Assembly: GCA_963724535.1 (NCBI GenBank)
Contig: CAVRVD010000019.1
Span: 163,936 to 227,935 of the forward strand
Length of the DNA stretch: 64,000 nucleotides
Reading direction: 5' to 3'
From: JADJPO01 sp963724535
Lineage (GTDB): Bacteria > Actinomycetota > Actinomycetes > Actinomycetales > Kineosporiaceae
Within the stretch, counting starts at the first letter, position 1; each line of letters begins with the position of its first letter. The position numbers were made by a program, and so were the translations under genes. The notes below the pieces were generated by a model, which saw only the letters and a list, made by a program, of their open reading frames with translations, was not told the DNA's origin and did no database searches. Shown piece after piece: positions 33,946-42,484 of the stretch.

Positions 33946-35049
33946 TCAGCAACGAGCGTCATCCCGGAACAGCACGATGACCGGGGCTGCACTGCGAGAC
34001 GTCTTGGCCTCGTATTGGGCCTCGTCCGCGGCGCGTAGCAGTTCGCTGGGTTGCGGCGCCCGGCCGAGGGGACCAGCGCACGCAACCCCACAGGAGAGGG
34101 TGGTGCCATGCACGGGGTGGGCGGCCTCGGTGCACCAGGCCTGCGCGGCGTCCTGGGCGGCAGACAGATCGCGGCCGGGGAGCACGATGGCGAACTCGTC
34201 GCCGCCCAGTCGGCCGGCGAGGGCATCGGGCCAGTGCCTCGCAACTCGGTCGGCGGCTTCTGCAGCATGCCGCAGGGCGTCGTCTCCCGCCGCATGACCT
34301 TGTGTGTCGTTGAGGCGCTTGAGTCCGTTCAGGTCGCCGATAGCGACCGATAGCGCTTCGCCGGCGGTCAACGCCCGGCCGAGGAGTCGGCGCAAGTGCT
34401 CGTCGAACGCGCGACGGTTCGCCAACCCGGTCAGGGGGTCGGTGGTCGCCATGAGCTGCATCTGCTCCCAGGCGTTCGCCTGGGCCAGCCCGGCGGAGAC
34501 GAGCCCGACGATCACCTCGGCGAGGGCGCCGTCATACTCCTCGAACGGCGGCGCGCCCTCCTTGCGGGATGCCCAGAGATCGCCCCAGACGCGGCTGTCG
34601 ACAACGATCGGGGTCGTCAGGCTTGACGCCTTGCCCAGGGACCGAAGCAGGGACACCTCGGCCAGCTCAGCGCTCGGGTCGTCGACGTGCGTGGCGACGT
34701 GCCGTGCCGGTCGACCGACGAGGAGGCCGAGCGTGGCGGGGAAGTCGTCCATGCTGTACCTCTCGTTGATCGGCCACCGTTCCTCACCGCCACCGACCTC
34801 GCCGACGTTGATCAGAGTGCTGAGCTCCCTCGCCCCTACGTCGAGTCGGCTGATCGACAGCGAATCCGCCTGGAGCAGGTCGCGCGTCGTCTCGGCCACG
34901 GCCTCGACGAGCTCCTTCGCCCCCGTCGACGCGGTCACCTGCGCAGCCAGCCTGACGAGAGCGCGCAGAGTCCCCATTGTCGACGCGCGGGCCCAGGGCA
35001 GGGCCCGGCCTCCCATGGAGGGGACGTCCCTCGTCCACAGCAACCCCAT
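33946..35049 (-). CDS. GAF-GGDEF diguanylate cyclase
   Basis: The 367-residue soluble protein has a GAF domain (about 25-190: LVRLAAQVTASTGAKELVEA, TPIVVDSRVWGDLWASRKEG) and a GGDEF domain with the canonical LGGDEFAIVLPG. DPLTGLANRRAFDEHL begins the catalytic domain, and LNGLKRLNDTQGHAAGDDAL is the metal-binding loop. All key residues for cyclic di-GMP synthesis are present. A purine-rich GGAAGGAGAG lies 23 bases before the ATG at 35049, rather far; ATG 34977 (MGTLRALVRL) is an alternative start. It converges on the membrane GGDEF gene, so two cyclic di-GMP enzymes sit next to the eCIS regulator. Confidence 0.92.
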   Translation of the reverse strand: MGLLWTRDVPSMGGRALPWARASTMGTLRALVRLAAQVTASTGAKELVEAVAETTRDLLQADSLSISRLDVGARELSTLINVGEVGGGEERWPINERYSMDDFPATLGLLVGRPARHVATHVDDPSAELAEVSLLRSLGKASSLTTPIVVDSRVWGDLWASRKEGAPPFEEYDGALAEVIVGLVSAGLAQANAWEQMQLMATTDPLTGLANRRAFDEHLRRLLGRALTAGEALSVAIGDLNGLKRLNDTQGHAAGDDALRHAAEAADRVARHWPDALAGRLGGDEFAIVLPGRDLSAAQDAAQAWCTEAAHPVHGTTLSCGVACAGPLGRAPQPSELLRAADEAQYEAKTSRSAAPVIVLFRDDARC

Positions 35050-35394
35050 CCGCCGACAGAATGTCGACTTGACTCTCCTTCCGGCCGATCCAGCTCACGC
35101 GTGTTGTCTCGCCCGGATTCCGCACCCGGCGGGCGGTGTGCGACCGCGATGAGGGTACGTGCTCACGTTCGTAGTCCATCCGGGACTCGTGGTCTAGTCC
35201 TGAGCGCGGCTCCATATGCGGCGTCTTGGCGGCCGAGGCGCCGGTGGACCGTGGTCCCCGCCCGGACCGGGTGGTCCAGCGTGATTGGCACGAACCACGC
35301 AGGTACGCCGAATGCCGCAGCGACGCTGCCGATCCCAGTGCCGATCCGGGCCGGCACCGGCGCCGAAGCGGGCTCCGGCGAGTAGGTTGACGCC
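35050..35394. other. Divergent intergenic region, nothing recognised
   Basis: This 345-bp stretch separates the GAF-GGDEF gene from the oppositely directed GTPase gene and must carry both promoters. I see no gene, RNA or clear operator in it. Confidence 0.4.
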
Positions 35395-36744
35395 ATGCGG
35401 ACGGTCGTGATCATGGGGGCTGGTGGGCGGGACTTCCACGACTTCAACACCGTGTACCGGGACGATCCGGACGTGCGGGTGGTGGCGTTCACCGCCGCGC
35501 AGATTCCCGGGATCGCGGGCCGGACGTACCCGGCGTCGCTGGCCGGTCCGTCCTACCCGGACGGGATCCCGATCGTCGCCGAGGACCGGCTGGCTGAGAT
35601 CGTGGCCCGGGAGCAGGTCGACGAGGTGGTGCTCGCCTACTCCGACCTGGCCCACGTGGAGGTGATGCACAAGGCGTCGGCGGCGTTGAGCGCGGGTGCG
35701 GACTTCCGACTCATCGGACCTCGCGACTCCCAGCTGCACAGCACGAAGCCGGTGGTCGCGGTGTGCGCGGTGCGCACCGGCTGCGGCAAGAGCCAGACCA
35801 CCCGTCGGGTCGGCCAGGTGTTGACCGAGGCCGGGCTGCGGGTGGCGCTGGTCCGTCACCCGATGCCGTACGGCGACCTGGAACGGATGCGGGTCCAACG
35901 CTTCGCCACCCTGGCCGACATCGACGCCTCCGCGCCCACGGTGGAGGAGCGTGAGGAGTACGAGGCGCCGGTACAGCTCGGCATGGTGATGTACGCCGGA
36001 GTGGACTATGCCGAGATCCTGGACCGTGCGCAGGACGAGGCAGACGTGGTGGTCTGGGACGGCGGCAACAACGACTTCCCGTTCTACGCACCCGACGTCC
36101 TGATCACGGTCGTCGACCCGCTGCGCCCTGGCCACGAGGTCACCTACCACCCGGGCGAGGTCAACCTGCGGATGGCTGACATCGTCGTAATGAACAAGAT
36201 CGACAGTGCCGCGGCGGACGACGTGGACCGGGTGCTCGCGACAGTGCACGAGGTCAATCCGGGGGCGGTCGTGGTCCGGGCGGCCTCGCCGGTCACCCTC
36301 CAGGACGGCCCGTCGCTGGCCGGACGTCGAGTGCTGGTGATCGAGGACGGTCCCACGATCACCCATGGCGGCATGCCCTACGGGGCCGGGACCGTCGCCG
36401 CCCGAGCCGCCGGCGCGGCCGAGTTGGTCGACCCCCGGCCGTTCGCGGTGGGATCCATCGCGGACACCTTCGCCCAGTACCCCTCGATCGGCGCCGTTCT
36501 GCCCGCCATGGGCTACGGACCGGCCCAGCTCGACGAGCTCGAGGCCACGGTCCGGGCGAGCGCCTGCGACGTCGTCGTCGTCGGAACCCCGTTCGACCTG
36601 AGCCGCATCGTCGACCTCGGCCCCGCAGTACGCCGGGCCACCTACGAGCTGCACGAGCTCGGGCGCCCGACTCTCGCCGACGTGCTCGCCGATCGCATCA
36701 CCCGGTGGCGCAACCAGCTCACCCAAACCGGCACCTCAGGCTGA
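35395..36744 (+). CDS. Cyclic 2,3-diphosphoglycerate synthetase-like GTPase
   Basis: The 449-residue protein resembles the COG2403 predicted GTPases that include archaeal cyclic 2,3-diphosphoglycerate synthetase. The N-terminal Rossmann part reads VVIMGAGGRDFHDFNTVYRD. A P-loop (RTGCGKSQTTRR, about 127-138) follows in a second domain, then VVWDGGNNDFPFY, the nucleotide-specificity-like VVMNKID, and a C-terminal DVVVVGTPFDLSRI. The length fits the family. Bacterial members are widespread but their true substrate is unclear, so the reaction should not be assumed. It stands alone. Confidence 0.88.
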   Translation: MRTVVIMGAGGRDFHDFNTVYRDDPDVRVVAFTAAQIPGIAGRTYPASLAGPSYPDGIPIVAEDRLAEIVAREQVDEVVLAYSDLAHVEVMHKASAALSAGADFRLIGPRDSQLHSTKPVVAVCAVRTGCGKSQTTRRVGQVLTEAGLRVALVRHPMPYGDLERMRVQRFATLADIDASAPTVEEREEYEAPVQLGMVMYAGVDYAEILDRAQDEADVVVWDGGNNDFPFYAPDVLITVVDPLRPGHEVTYHPGEVNLRMADIVVMNKIDSAAADDVDRVLATVHEVNPGAVVVRAASPVTLQDGPSLAGRRVLVIEDGPTITHGGMPYGAGTVAARAAGAAELVDPRPFAVGSIADTFAQYPSIGAVLPAMGYGPAQLDELEATVRASACDVVVVGTPFDLSRIVDLGPAVRRATYELHELGRPTLADVLADRITRWRNQLTQTGTSG

Positions 36745-36835
36745 AGCCGTGCACACATCTCGCTGCAGGATGTCCACGCGGACGGCGCCTCGGGCGCCAT
36801 CGCGGAGTGCTCTTCCGGGGGGCCCGGACTTGGCG

Positions 36836-37844
36836 TCACGGCTCGAACAGCTCGTCTTCCAGTTGCTTGCGGGCGGCCGGGTCGACGTGCCAGGTCAGGC
36901 GTAGCTCGGCGGGCTTGTCGCCGGTCAGTTCCCAGGTGAGGACGCGGCGGACCCAGGTGTCCTTGGTGATGGCGCGGATCGCTTCTTCGACCTTGTCGCG
37001 GGGTCGGCGGGTGCGGCCGCGGGCGAGGGTGGCGGCCAACTCGTCCAGCTTGCGGGCGGCCTTGGCCAGGGTGGTGCCTTCGAACCCGGTGACCTGGGCG
37101 GCGTGTAGTTCCTCGGAGTGGGTCAGGATCGCCCGGCGGCTGGTGCCGTAGACCTTGCGCCGGACCTCGATCGCGGTCAGTCCCGGATAGCCGGGGACTG
37201 GGCGGTGTTTCCTGGCGGGCAGGGCGAGCAGGTCGGGGCAGTCGCTGGCCGGGACCGATCCGACGTAGTGCAGGCCGGTGTCGGCCAGGTCGGCGAAGTT
37301 GGCGTCGCTGTTCTGCCCGGCGTCGAACACCACGGTCATGTCGGTGCCGGGGTGTCCGGCCGCGGCGGCCAGGTCGGTGTGCCGGCCCGCCAGGGCTTTG
37401 ATCATCGAAGGGAACTGGGTGACGTCGGGCCGATCCCCGGGGTAGGTGTGGGACAGCAGCGGGATCCCGCCGTCGCGGGTGACCACCAGGCCGAGGCCGA
37501 CCAGGCGCAGGTCGGTGCGTTTCTGTTTGGCCTTGCCCCGCGCGGCGATCGGCGCCTTGGTGTTGCCGGTCGCGATGAAGGTGGCGAAGTTGGTCATGTC
37601 CAACGCGACCGAGGAGGTGTCCAGTCCGAACCGCTCGCACACCTGGACCGCCAACTGGCTCTCCATCTCGCCCAGAGCATCCGCGGGGACGGCGTGCATG
37701 GCGTCCCAGAACCGGCGGTGATCCAACGCACTGGCGCCGATCTTGGTGAACCGGTCGCCGGCGGTGGTCTTCCACCAGTCCGCCATGCCGCTCTTGGAGC
37801 ACGGGTCCACCACCCGGTTCAGGACCGCCAGGGCCAGGTAGGCC
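36836..37844 (-). pseudogene. IS1634-like transposase fragment, truncated at both ends
   Basis: The frame encodes the central part of an IS1634/IS4-superfamily DDE transposase: SVALDMTNFATFIATGNT, GLVVTRDGGIPLLSHTYPG, VVFDAGQNSDANFADLADTG and VRRVLTWELTGDKPAELRL. The N-terminal region is missing. Transposase-like codons (AYLALAVLNRVVDPCSK) run upstream only as far as 37844, where the sequence abuts the stop codon of the PH/SHOCT gene. The C-terminal third beyond LEDELFEP is also missing. No terminal inverted repeats are visible. It is an immobile relic. Confidence 0.85.
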
Positions 37845-38507
37845 CTAGAGCTCGTCGAGGATCTCGGCGCGCTTGTGGGCGAACTCCTCCTCGGAGAGGA
37901 GCCCCTCCTTCCTCAGCTCGTGGAGCCGGTGGAGCCGCTCTTGGGCCGTCGGGGTGGAGGGGGCCGCGCGCTGGGGCTGTTGCCGCATGACCTCCGCGAG
38001 CGCCGCCGCGTCACGCTCGGAATCAGCCTGTTCGTCCGCCTGGATCTGTCCGAAGATGACGCTCCGGACGTGCGAGGGGGCGGGGACGTTCTCAAAGACC
38101 GAGTCACCGGTCTCGCCGGCTGACTCGATGGTCACGATGCCGTTGTTGAGGAGTCGGGCGATCAATCCCTGGTCGAAGTTGACGTTGTTGATCCGGTTGA
38201 GCGGGATCGAGACGCCTCGTCGGCGGATGATCCCACTCTGGTAGGTCACTCGCTCGCTGGTCACGACGAACTGGGTGGTCTTCCACTGCACGAACTCGTA
38301 CAGGGTGTCGACGAGCCAGAAGACGAACGCAATGAGCGTGATCCAGCCCAGCACCGTCGCCAGGGCGCCATCGAAGAGCCCCCGCACCACGTACAGCGCC
38401 AAGACACCAACGACGGCGGCGACCTGCTTCCAGAAGAACCACCAGTGCGGATGTGAATGCAGCACCATCCGCTCGCCTGGCATCAACTCGAGCTGTCGTC
38501 CGGCCAC
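37845..38507 (-). CDS. PH-domain (bPH_2) membrane protein with SHOCT tail
   Basis: The 220-residue protein has two membrane helices (KQVAAVVGVLALYVVRGLF; VLGWITLIAFVFWLVDTLYE), a bacterial PH domain of the YdbS/YdbT type (TQFVVTSERVTYQSGIIRRR, then IPLNRINNVNFDQGLIARLL) and a C-terminal SHOCT motif (LHELRKEGLLSEEEFAHKRA). Such proteins are small membrane-stress or oligomerisation factors. The coding sequence ends naturally at ILDEL, right where the IS1634-like fragment begins, so the transposon end lies flush with its stop and its 3' region has been replaced. Confidence 0.9.
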   Translation of the reverse strand: MAGRQLELMPGERMVLHSHPHWWFFWKQVAAVVGVLALYVVRGLFDGALATVLGWITLIAFVFWLVDTLYEFVQWKTTQFVVTSERVTYQSGIIRRRGVSIPLNRINNVNFDQGLIARLLNNGIVTIESAGETGDSVFENVPAPSHVRSVIFGQIQADEQADSERDAAALAEVMRQQPQRAAPSTPTAQERLHRLHELRKEGLLSEEEFAHKRAEILDEL

Positions 38508-38769
38508 CGTCGCGATCGTACCGTGACAACTCGCCCAGATCCCGCCCGGGTGGGCATCGACTACCCCGAACCCGGCTGGGCACGGAACCGGCGGGCAGGG
38601 ATGCAGGGCGGATGGCGCTGCTGCCCTGGCTGGTCCGGCGGCTGCCCGAGGTGGCGGTCTCCATCATGAAGCCGAGCCGATCCGCGCCCCGTACGCGTCC
38701 ATCACCTCACGGGAGATCCGGCAGCGGGCCGCCACTGCAGCCCGCAACGGCGATCGGGCATAGGCTGCG
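38508..38769. other. Divergent intergenic region, nothing recognised
   Basis: The gap between the PH/SHOCT gene and the sugar-kinase gene is 318 bp in all. Apart from the tandem repeat at its right end I see no gene or clear operator. Confidence 0.4.
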
Positions 38770-38821
38770 CCGGCAGAGGGAGCCGGCAGAGGGAGCCGGC
38801 AGAGGGAGCCGGCAGAGGGAG
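38770..38821 (+). repeat. Four tandem copies of a 13-bp unit containing a ribosome-binding-like sequence
   Basis: CCGGCAGAGGGAG is repeated four times without error (38770-38821), ending four bases before the GTG start of the sugar kinase. Each unit contains AGAGGGAG, so the gene has four stacked Shine-Dalgarno-like sequences. Copy-number change could alter expression. Confidence 0.85.
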
Positions 38822-38825
38822 CAGA

Positions 38826-39746
38826 GTGGATTCACCGTCAGGACTGCTGGGCAGATCCGCGGCAGTGACAGTGATCGGAATGGCGACTCTGGACTACCTC
38901 TACGTGCTGAAGAGCCATCCGGTGGAGGACAGCGAGAACGAGGTGCAGGAACACCGCACCGCGGTCGGTGGTCCCGCCGGTCGTGGTGCGCTCACCGCCG
39001 GTCGCCTCGGGGCGACCACGACGCTCCTGGCCATGTGCGGGACCGGCATCCACGCAGCCGTCCTCAGGCGCGCGCTGGCCGCCGAGCCCGTCGAGACAGT
39101 CTGGTTCGATGCCGACCAGCCCAGCCAGCACTCGTGCGTCATCGTGGCCGCAGACACCGGCTCGCGCACGACCATCTGGACGGCGCAACCGCGCGCCGAC
39201 ACAGCGCTCCTCGGCGCGGTGGCCGAATCGATCGTGAATGCTGACGCCGTCCTGCTCGACTGCACCGATCCCGCCCTGACTGAGCGGGCGATCAGAGCCT
39301 GCCGGACTGCCGGCGTGCCCGTCGTCATCGACACCGGTTCGTTCAAACCCTGGAGCCCCGGGCTCCTACAGGGGGTCGACTACATCATCACGCCTGCGAA
39401 GTTCTTCCGTTCGTGGCGGCCGGATCTCGGTGAGGACGAGGCGATCCGCGCCGCGTTCATCGAGTTCGGCCCCACGGTGCTCGCGGCAACCATGGGCGCT
39501 CGGGGCGGGGCGTACATCGACGGCCACGGCCTTCATCGCTTCGATGCTGTCGGCGTCGATGCGGTGGACAGCTGTGGTGCAGGAGACGTCTTTCACGGTG
39601 CCTTCACCTGGTCCGTCGCGGTCGGCGCCCCGGCCGAGATGGGGTTGCGCGTCGCCGCCTGGGCGGCCGCGCGCAAGTGCGCAGTGCTCGGCAACGCCGG
39701 ACTGCCCGACAGGCGGGCCCTCCAGGCCCACCTGAGGGCCGGCTGA
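38826..39746 (+). CDS. PfkB/ribokinase-family carbohydrate kinase
   Basis: The 306-residue protein fits the PfkB family in size and motifs. It has an N-terminal VIGMATLDYLYVL, GGPAGRGALTAGRLG (the first PfkB signature region), IDTGSFKPW and the anion-hole/catalytic DSCGAGDVFHGAF with GAGD at 251-254. It phosphorylates a sugar or nucleoside; the substrate cannot be told. The GTG start lies just after four tandem copies of a ribosome-binding-like unit. It appears monocistronic. Confidence 0.9.
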   Translation: MDSPSGLLGRSAAVTVIGMATLDYLYVLKSHPVEDSENEVQEHRTAVGGPAGRGALTAGRLGATTTLLAMCGTGIHAAVLRRALAAEPVETVWFDADQPSQHSCVIVAADTGSRTTIWTAQPRADTALLGAVAESIVNADAVLLDCTDPALTERAIRACRTAGVPVVIDTGSFKPWSPGLLQGVDYIITPAKFFRSWRPDLGEDEAIRAAFIEFGPTVLAATMGARGGAYIDGHGLHRFDAVGVDAVDSCGAGDVFHGAFTWSVAVGAPAEMGLRVAAWAAARKCAVLGNAGLPDRRALQAHLRAG

Positions 39747-40016
39747 ACGCTGCAGACCCTGCATTGCTGCTCGGTCCAGTCCTGGACAGCCACCGCACCG
39801 CGAGCCTCCTGAAGCACCTGCACAACCGAAGGGTCTCCAGGCGTGACATCAGCGCCTGGTGCGTCTGCTGGACTCGATGGCCGACCTTCCGGACTTGCTC
39901 CAGCGCCTCGATTCCTAAAGATCCACGTCGTTCGGCCGATCCGGGTCGTGTGCGCCCTGAACGTTTCGGGGCCTCGGATTCTCGCCACACCGTCGATCCC
40001 GGGAAGGGACCAAGTC

Positions 40017-40409
40017 ATGGGCTTCCAGGAAGCCGTCCGCACCTGCCTGTCGAAGTACACGGACTTCAGCGGGCGCGCGAGGCGCTCGGAGTACTGGTAC
40101 TTCACGCTGGCCTACATCCTCGCGATCATGGTCGCGTCGATCCCCGAGGGGATCCTGGGCACCGGCACCAGCATCCTGGGGGGTCTGGTCATGGTCGCCG
40201 GGATCCTGCCCAGCCTCGCGGCCTGCGTCCGTCGGCTCCATGACACCGGAAGGTCGGGCTGGTTCTACCTGGTGGGCCTGATCCCGTTCGTCGGGGGCCT
40301 GATCTTGTTGATCTTCACCGTCCAGGACAGCCAGCCCGTCGGGAACCAGTGGGGCCCCTCGCCGAAGGCGGTCCCGGGCATGGCTCCTGCGTACGGCGCA
40401 CCTCGGTAG
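40017..40409 (+). CDS. DUF805 family membrane protein
   Basis: ATG 40017 is preceded by GGGAAGGGAC and gives 130 residues. The N-terminal YTDFSGRARRSEYWYFTLAY is the DUF805 signature, followed by membrane helices (LAIMVASIPEGIL; GLVMVAGILPSLAACVRRLH; GWFYLVGLIPFVGGLILLIF) and a short hydrophilic tail. DUF805 proteins are small inner-membrane proteins of unknown function. The longer upstream frame lacks domain character and is not used. Confidence 0.9.
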   Translation: MGFQEAVRTCLSKYTDFSGRARRSEYWYFTLAYILAIMVASIPEGILGTGTSILGGLVMVAGILPSLAACVRRLHDTGRSGWFYLVGLIPFVGGLILLIFTVQDSQPVGNQWGPSPKAVPGMAPAYGAPR

Positions 40410-40432
40410 TAGAAGGGCCCCTGGCACGACTT

Positions 40433-40488
40433 CCTGCCCGGGAACACGCTCCGGCGGTGACGAAATACACCGCTGGATCCCGGGCAGG
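40433..40488. terminator. Nested inverted repeat between convergent genes
   Basis: CCTGCCCGGGA (40433-40443) pairs perfectly with TCCCGGGCAGG (40478-40488), and inside the loop GCGGTG (40454-40459) pairs with CACCGC (40468-40473). It lies between the convergent DUF805 and M1 peptidase genes and is a good bidirectional terminator candidate. Confidence 0.5.
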
Positions 40489-40560
40489 GAGCCGGCCGCC
40501 CACCGCCTCGTGCCCGGCCACACCGGCCGAAACGACTGACGATTGTGGGCATGACGCATC

Positions 40561-42033
40561 TCACCGGTCCAGGCGCACATCCCCAAGACGAGAGGGCATC
40601 TCGTCGCGTCGGAGCCAGCGCTCGAAGAGATCGTCGAGCTCGCGTCCGCTGAGCTCCTCGGCCAGTGCCACGAAGTCGTCGGTGGTGGCGCTCCCACCGC
40701 CGTAACGGACTACCCACTCCCGCAGGACGGCGAAGAAGGCGTCGTCGCCAACCTCCAGACGCAGGGCGTGCAGGGTGAGTGCACCCCGCTGGTAGACGGC
40801 GTCACCGAACAGCTCGTCCGGCTCAGGAGCGAAGATCCGTTGGTCGAGGCCACGCCCTGCCCCCATGTCCCCGATCCACTCCTCCCACGAGAACCGGGGG
40901 TCGGAGGCGTCGAACCACAGGGCCGCGCCGTAGGTGGCGAATCCCTCGTTCACCCAGATGTGCTCCCACCCCGCCGGCGTGACGGCGTTGCCGAACCACT
41001 GATGCGCCAACTCGTGGGCCACGGTGTCCTCGGTGCTTCGCCGGTGGCCCAGCTCGTCGGTGCCGAAGAGCGCCAGGGTCTGGGTCTCCAGGGCGCCCCC
41101 GAAACCCTCGGCGTCCACCAGTGCCGAACCGTAGGTGTCGAACGGGTACGGCCCGAACAGCGACTCGAAGACCTCCAGCATCTCCCCCTGACGGTCGAAG
41201 ATTGCTGCTGCCGAACGGAGATCGGCGTCGACGACGTTACGCATGACGACCCCGTCGCCGGCGATCCCGGCGTCCAGCACGACGACGTCACCGACGATGA
41301 TCGTCGTCAAGTACGTCGCCTGGGGGTACGCGGCGTCGTAGACCCACGTCGTGCGGCCCTGCTCGGTCTGCGACGAGGCGAGGCGGCCGTTCGCCACCAC
41401 GGTCAACCCGTCGGGCGCCGAGATCGTGAACCGGTAGGTCGCCTTGTCGCTGGGGTGGTCGTTGGCCGGGAAGTAGGTGGCCGCGCCCACCGGCTCGCCG
41501 GCCACGAAGGCCGTGTCACCGCGGACATGCCACCCCGCGGTGTCCGAGCTGCCGGGCACGCCGTCACCGATGGCTCCCGGCCGACCGGCGTAGGCCACCT
41601 CGGTCACGAAGGACGCACCGACGGGGATCGGCTCACCGGGTGTCACGACGAGTTCGGAGTCAGCGTGGTCGAACGCCGCAGCGGCGCCGTCGACAGTCAC
41701 TGAGGACACCTCAAGCCCCACGAGGTCCAGGTTGAAGCTCGACAAGCCGTGCTGTGCCGTGGCAGTGATGCGGGCCCGGCCGTCGAGGTGGCCCGACTGC
41801 GGCTCCCAGTCCAGGGTCAGGTCGTAGTGGTCGACTTCGTAGCCACCGTTGCCGAAGGAGCCGACATAGGGGTCGCCGAGCGAGGGCGCGCCGGGGACGA
41901 CGGCGCTCGGGTCGGCGGGGGTCGAGGGTCCGTTTCTGCCACCTTCGTCAGGTGTGGACGAGCAGGCCACGACCGTCAGGCAGGCCAGGACGGCGGTGCC
42001 CAGCAGACGGCGACCCGACGTCCGAATTGTCAT
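40561..42033 (-). CDS. M1-family metallopeptidase lipoprotein
   Basis: From ATG 42033 the 490-residue product has a lipoprotein signal (RRLLGTAVLACLTVVAC, lipidated Cys at 24). It is followed by an M1 N-terminal beta domain and the gluzincin core VAHELAHQWFGN with the downstream glutamate in WVNEGFATYG. The exopeptidase motif is GALET rather than GAMEN, as in many bacterial M1 paralogues. The C-terminal segment TTDDFVALAEELSGRELDDLF is typical. It is an exported, membrane-attached aminopeptidase-like enzyme that probably trims peptides at the cell surface. The frame opens further upstream at 42072, but the signal peptide begins at 42033. Confidence 0.93.
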   Translation of the reverse strand: MTIRTSGRRLLGTAVLACLTVVACSSTPDEGGRNGPSTPADPSAVVPGAPSLGDPYVGSFGNGGYEVDHYDLTLDWEPQSGHLDGRARITATAQHGLSSFNLDLVGLEVSSVTVDGAAAAFDHADSELVVTPGEPIPVGASFVTEVAYAGRPGAIGDGVPGSSDTAGWHVRGDTAFVAGEPVGAATYFPANDHPSDKATYRFTISAPDGLTVVANGRLASSQTEQGRTTWVYDAAYPQATYLTTIIVGDVVVLDAGIAGDGVVMRNVVDADLRSAAAIFDRQGEMLEVFESLFGPYPFDTYGSALVDAEGFGGALETQTLALFGTDELGHRRSTEDTVAHELAHQWFGNAVTPAGWEHIWVNEGFATYGAALWFDASDPRFSWEEWIGDMGAGRGLDQRIFAPEPDELFGDAVYQRGALTLHALRLEVGDDAFFAVLREWVVRYGGGSATTDDFVALAEELSGRELDDLFERWLRRDEMPSRLGDVRLDR

Positions 42034-42484
42034 AACAGCAGCGTAGTTCACCGTCGTGGAAACCGGTCGCACGGGTGCCGGCCGATGTTCGGCACACCGT
42101 CCGCCACCGGCAGCGCCTCGAAGGCATCGCCGTCACGGGGCGGGCAGGTGCCGCCCCCTCGCCAGACGTTCCAGAGGCGTCTGATCGACCGGGAGTAACT
42201 GGTCCCTCTGCCTCAGTGACCGACGTGTGGTCAACCCCTGGGGCCGAGGCATCCGTTTGTCACGACGAGGCCCCACCACTGTGGTGCTCCAGCACCACAC
42301 AACATGGCGCAGGACCAACCGCGTCACCTGTCGGTCGCCGACGGGCAACAACCTCGCCCTGCCATGATCATGAGGACTCCGTGCTCACCTGCGGCAAGCC
42401 GGTAGTGTCTTGCCGTGTGCTGTCCCAATGCCGCCCGAAGGGGAGCCGCTCGTACGAGCTGCACGTCTGACACCGGAGGCCTTC
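42034..42484. other. Divergent intergenic region with overlapping CACCAC palindromes
   Basis: The 451-bp gap between the M1 peptidase and the trehalose operon contains CACCACTGTGGTG (42274-42286) overlapping TGTGGTGCT-CC-AGCACCACA (42280-42299), so three CACCAC/GTGGTG half-sites are stacked. That pattern could bind a repressor of the trehalose operon. No other feature is seen. Confidence 0.4.

Noticed and set aside
35050..35394. Short reading frames in the GGDEF-GTPase divergent region
   Set aside because: No ribosome binding site or domain character; compositionally they look like shadows.
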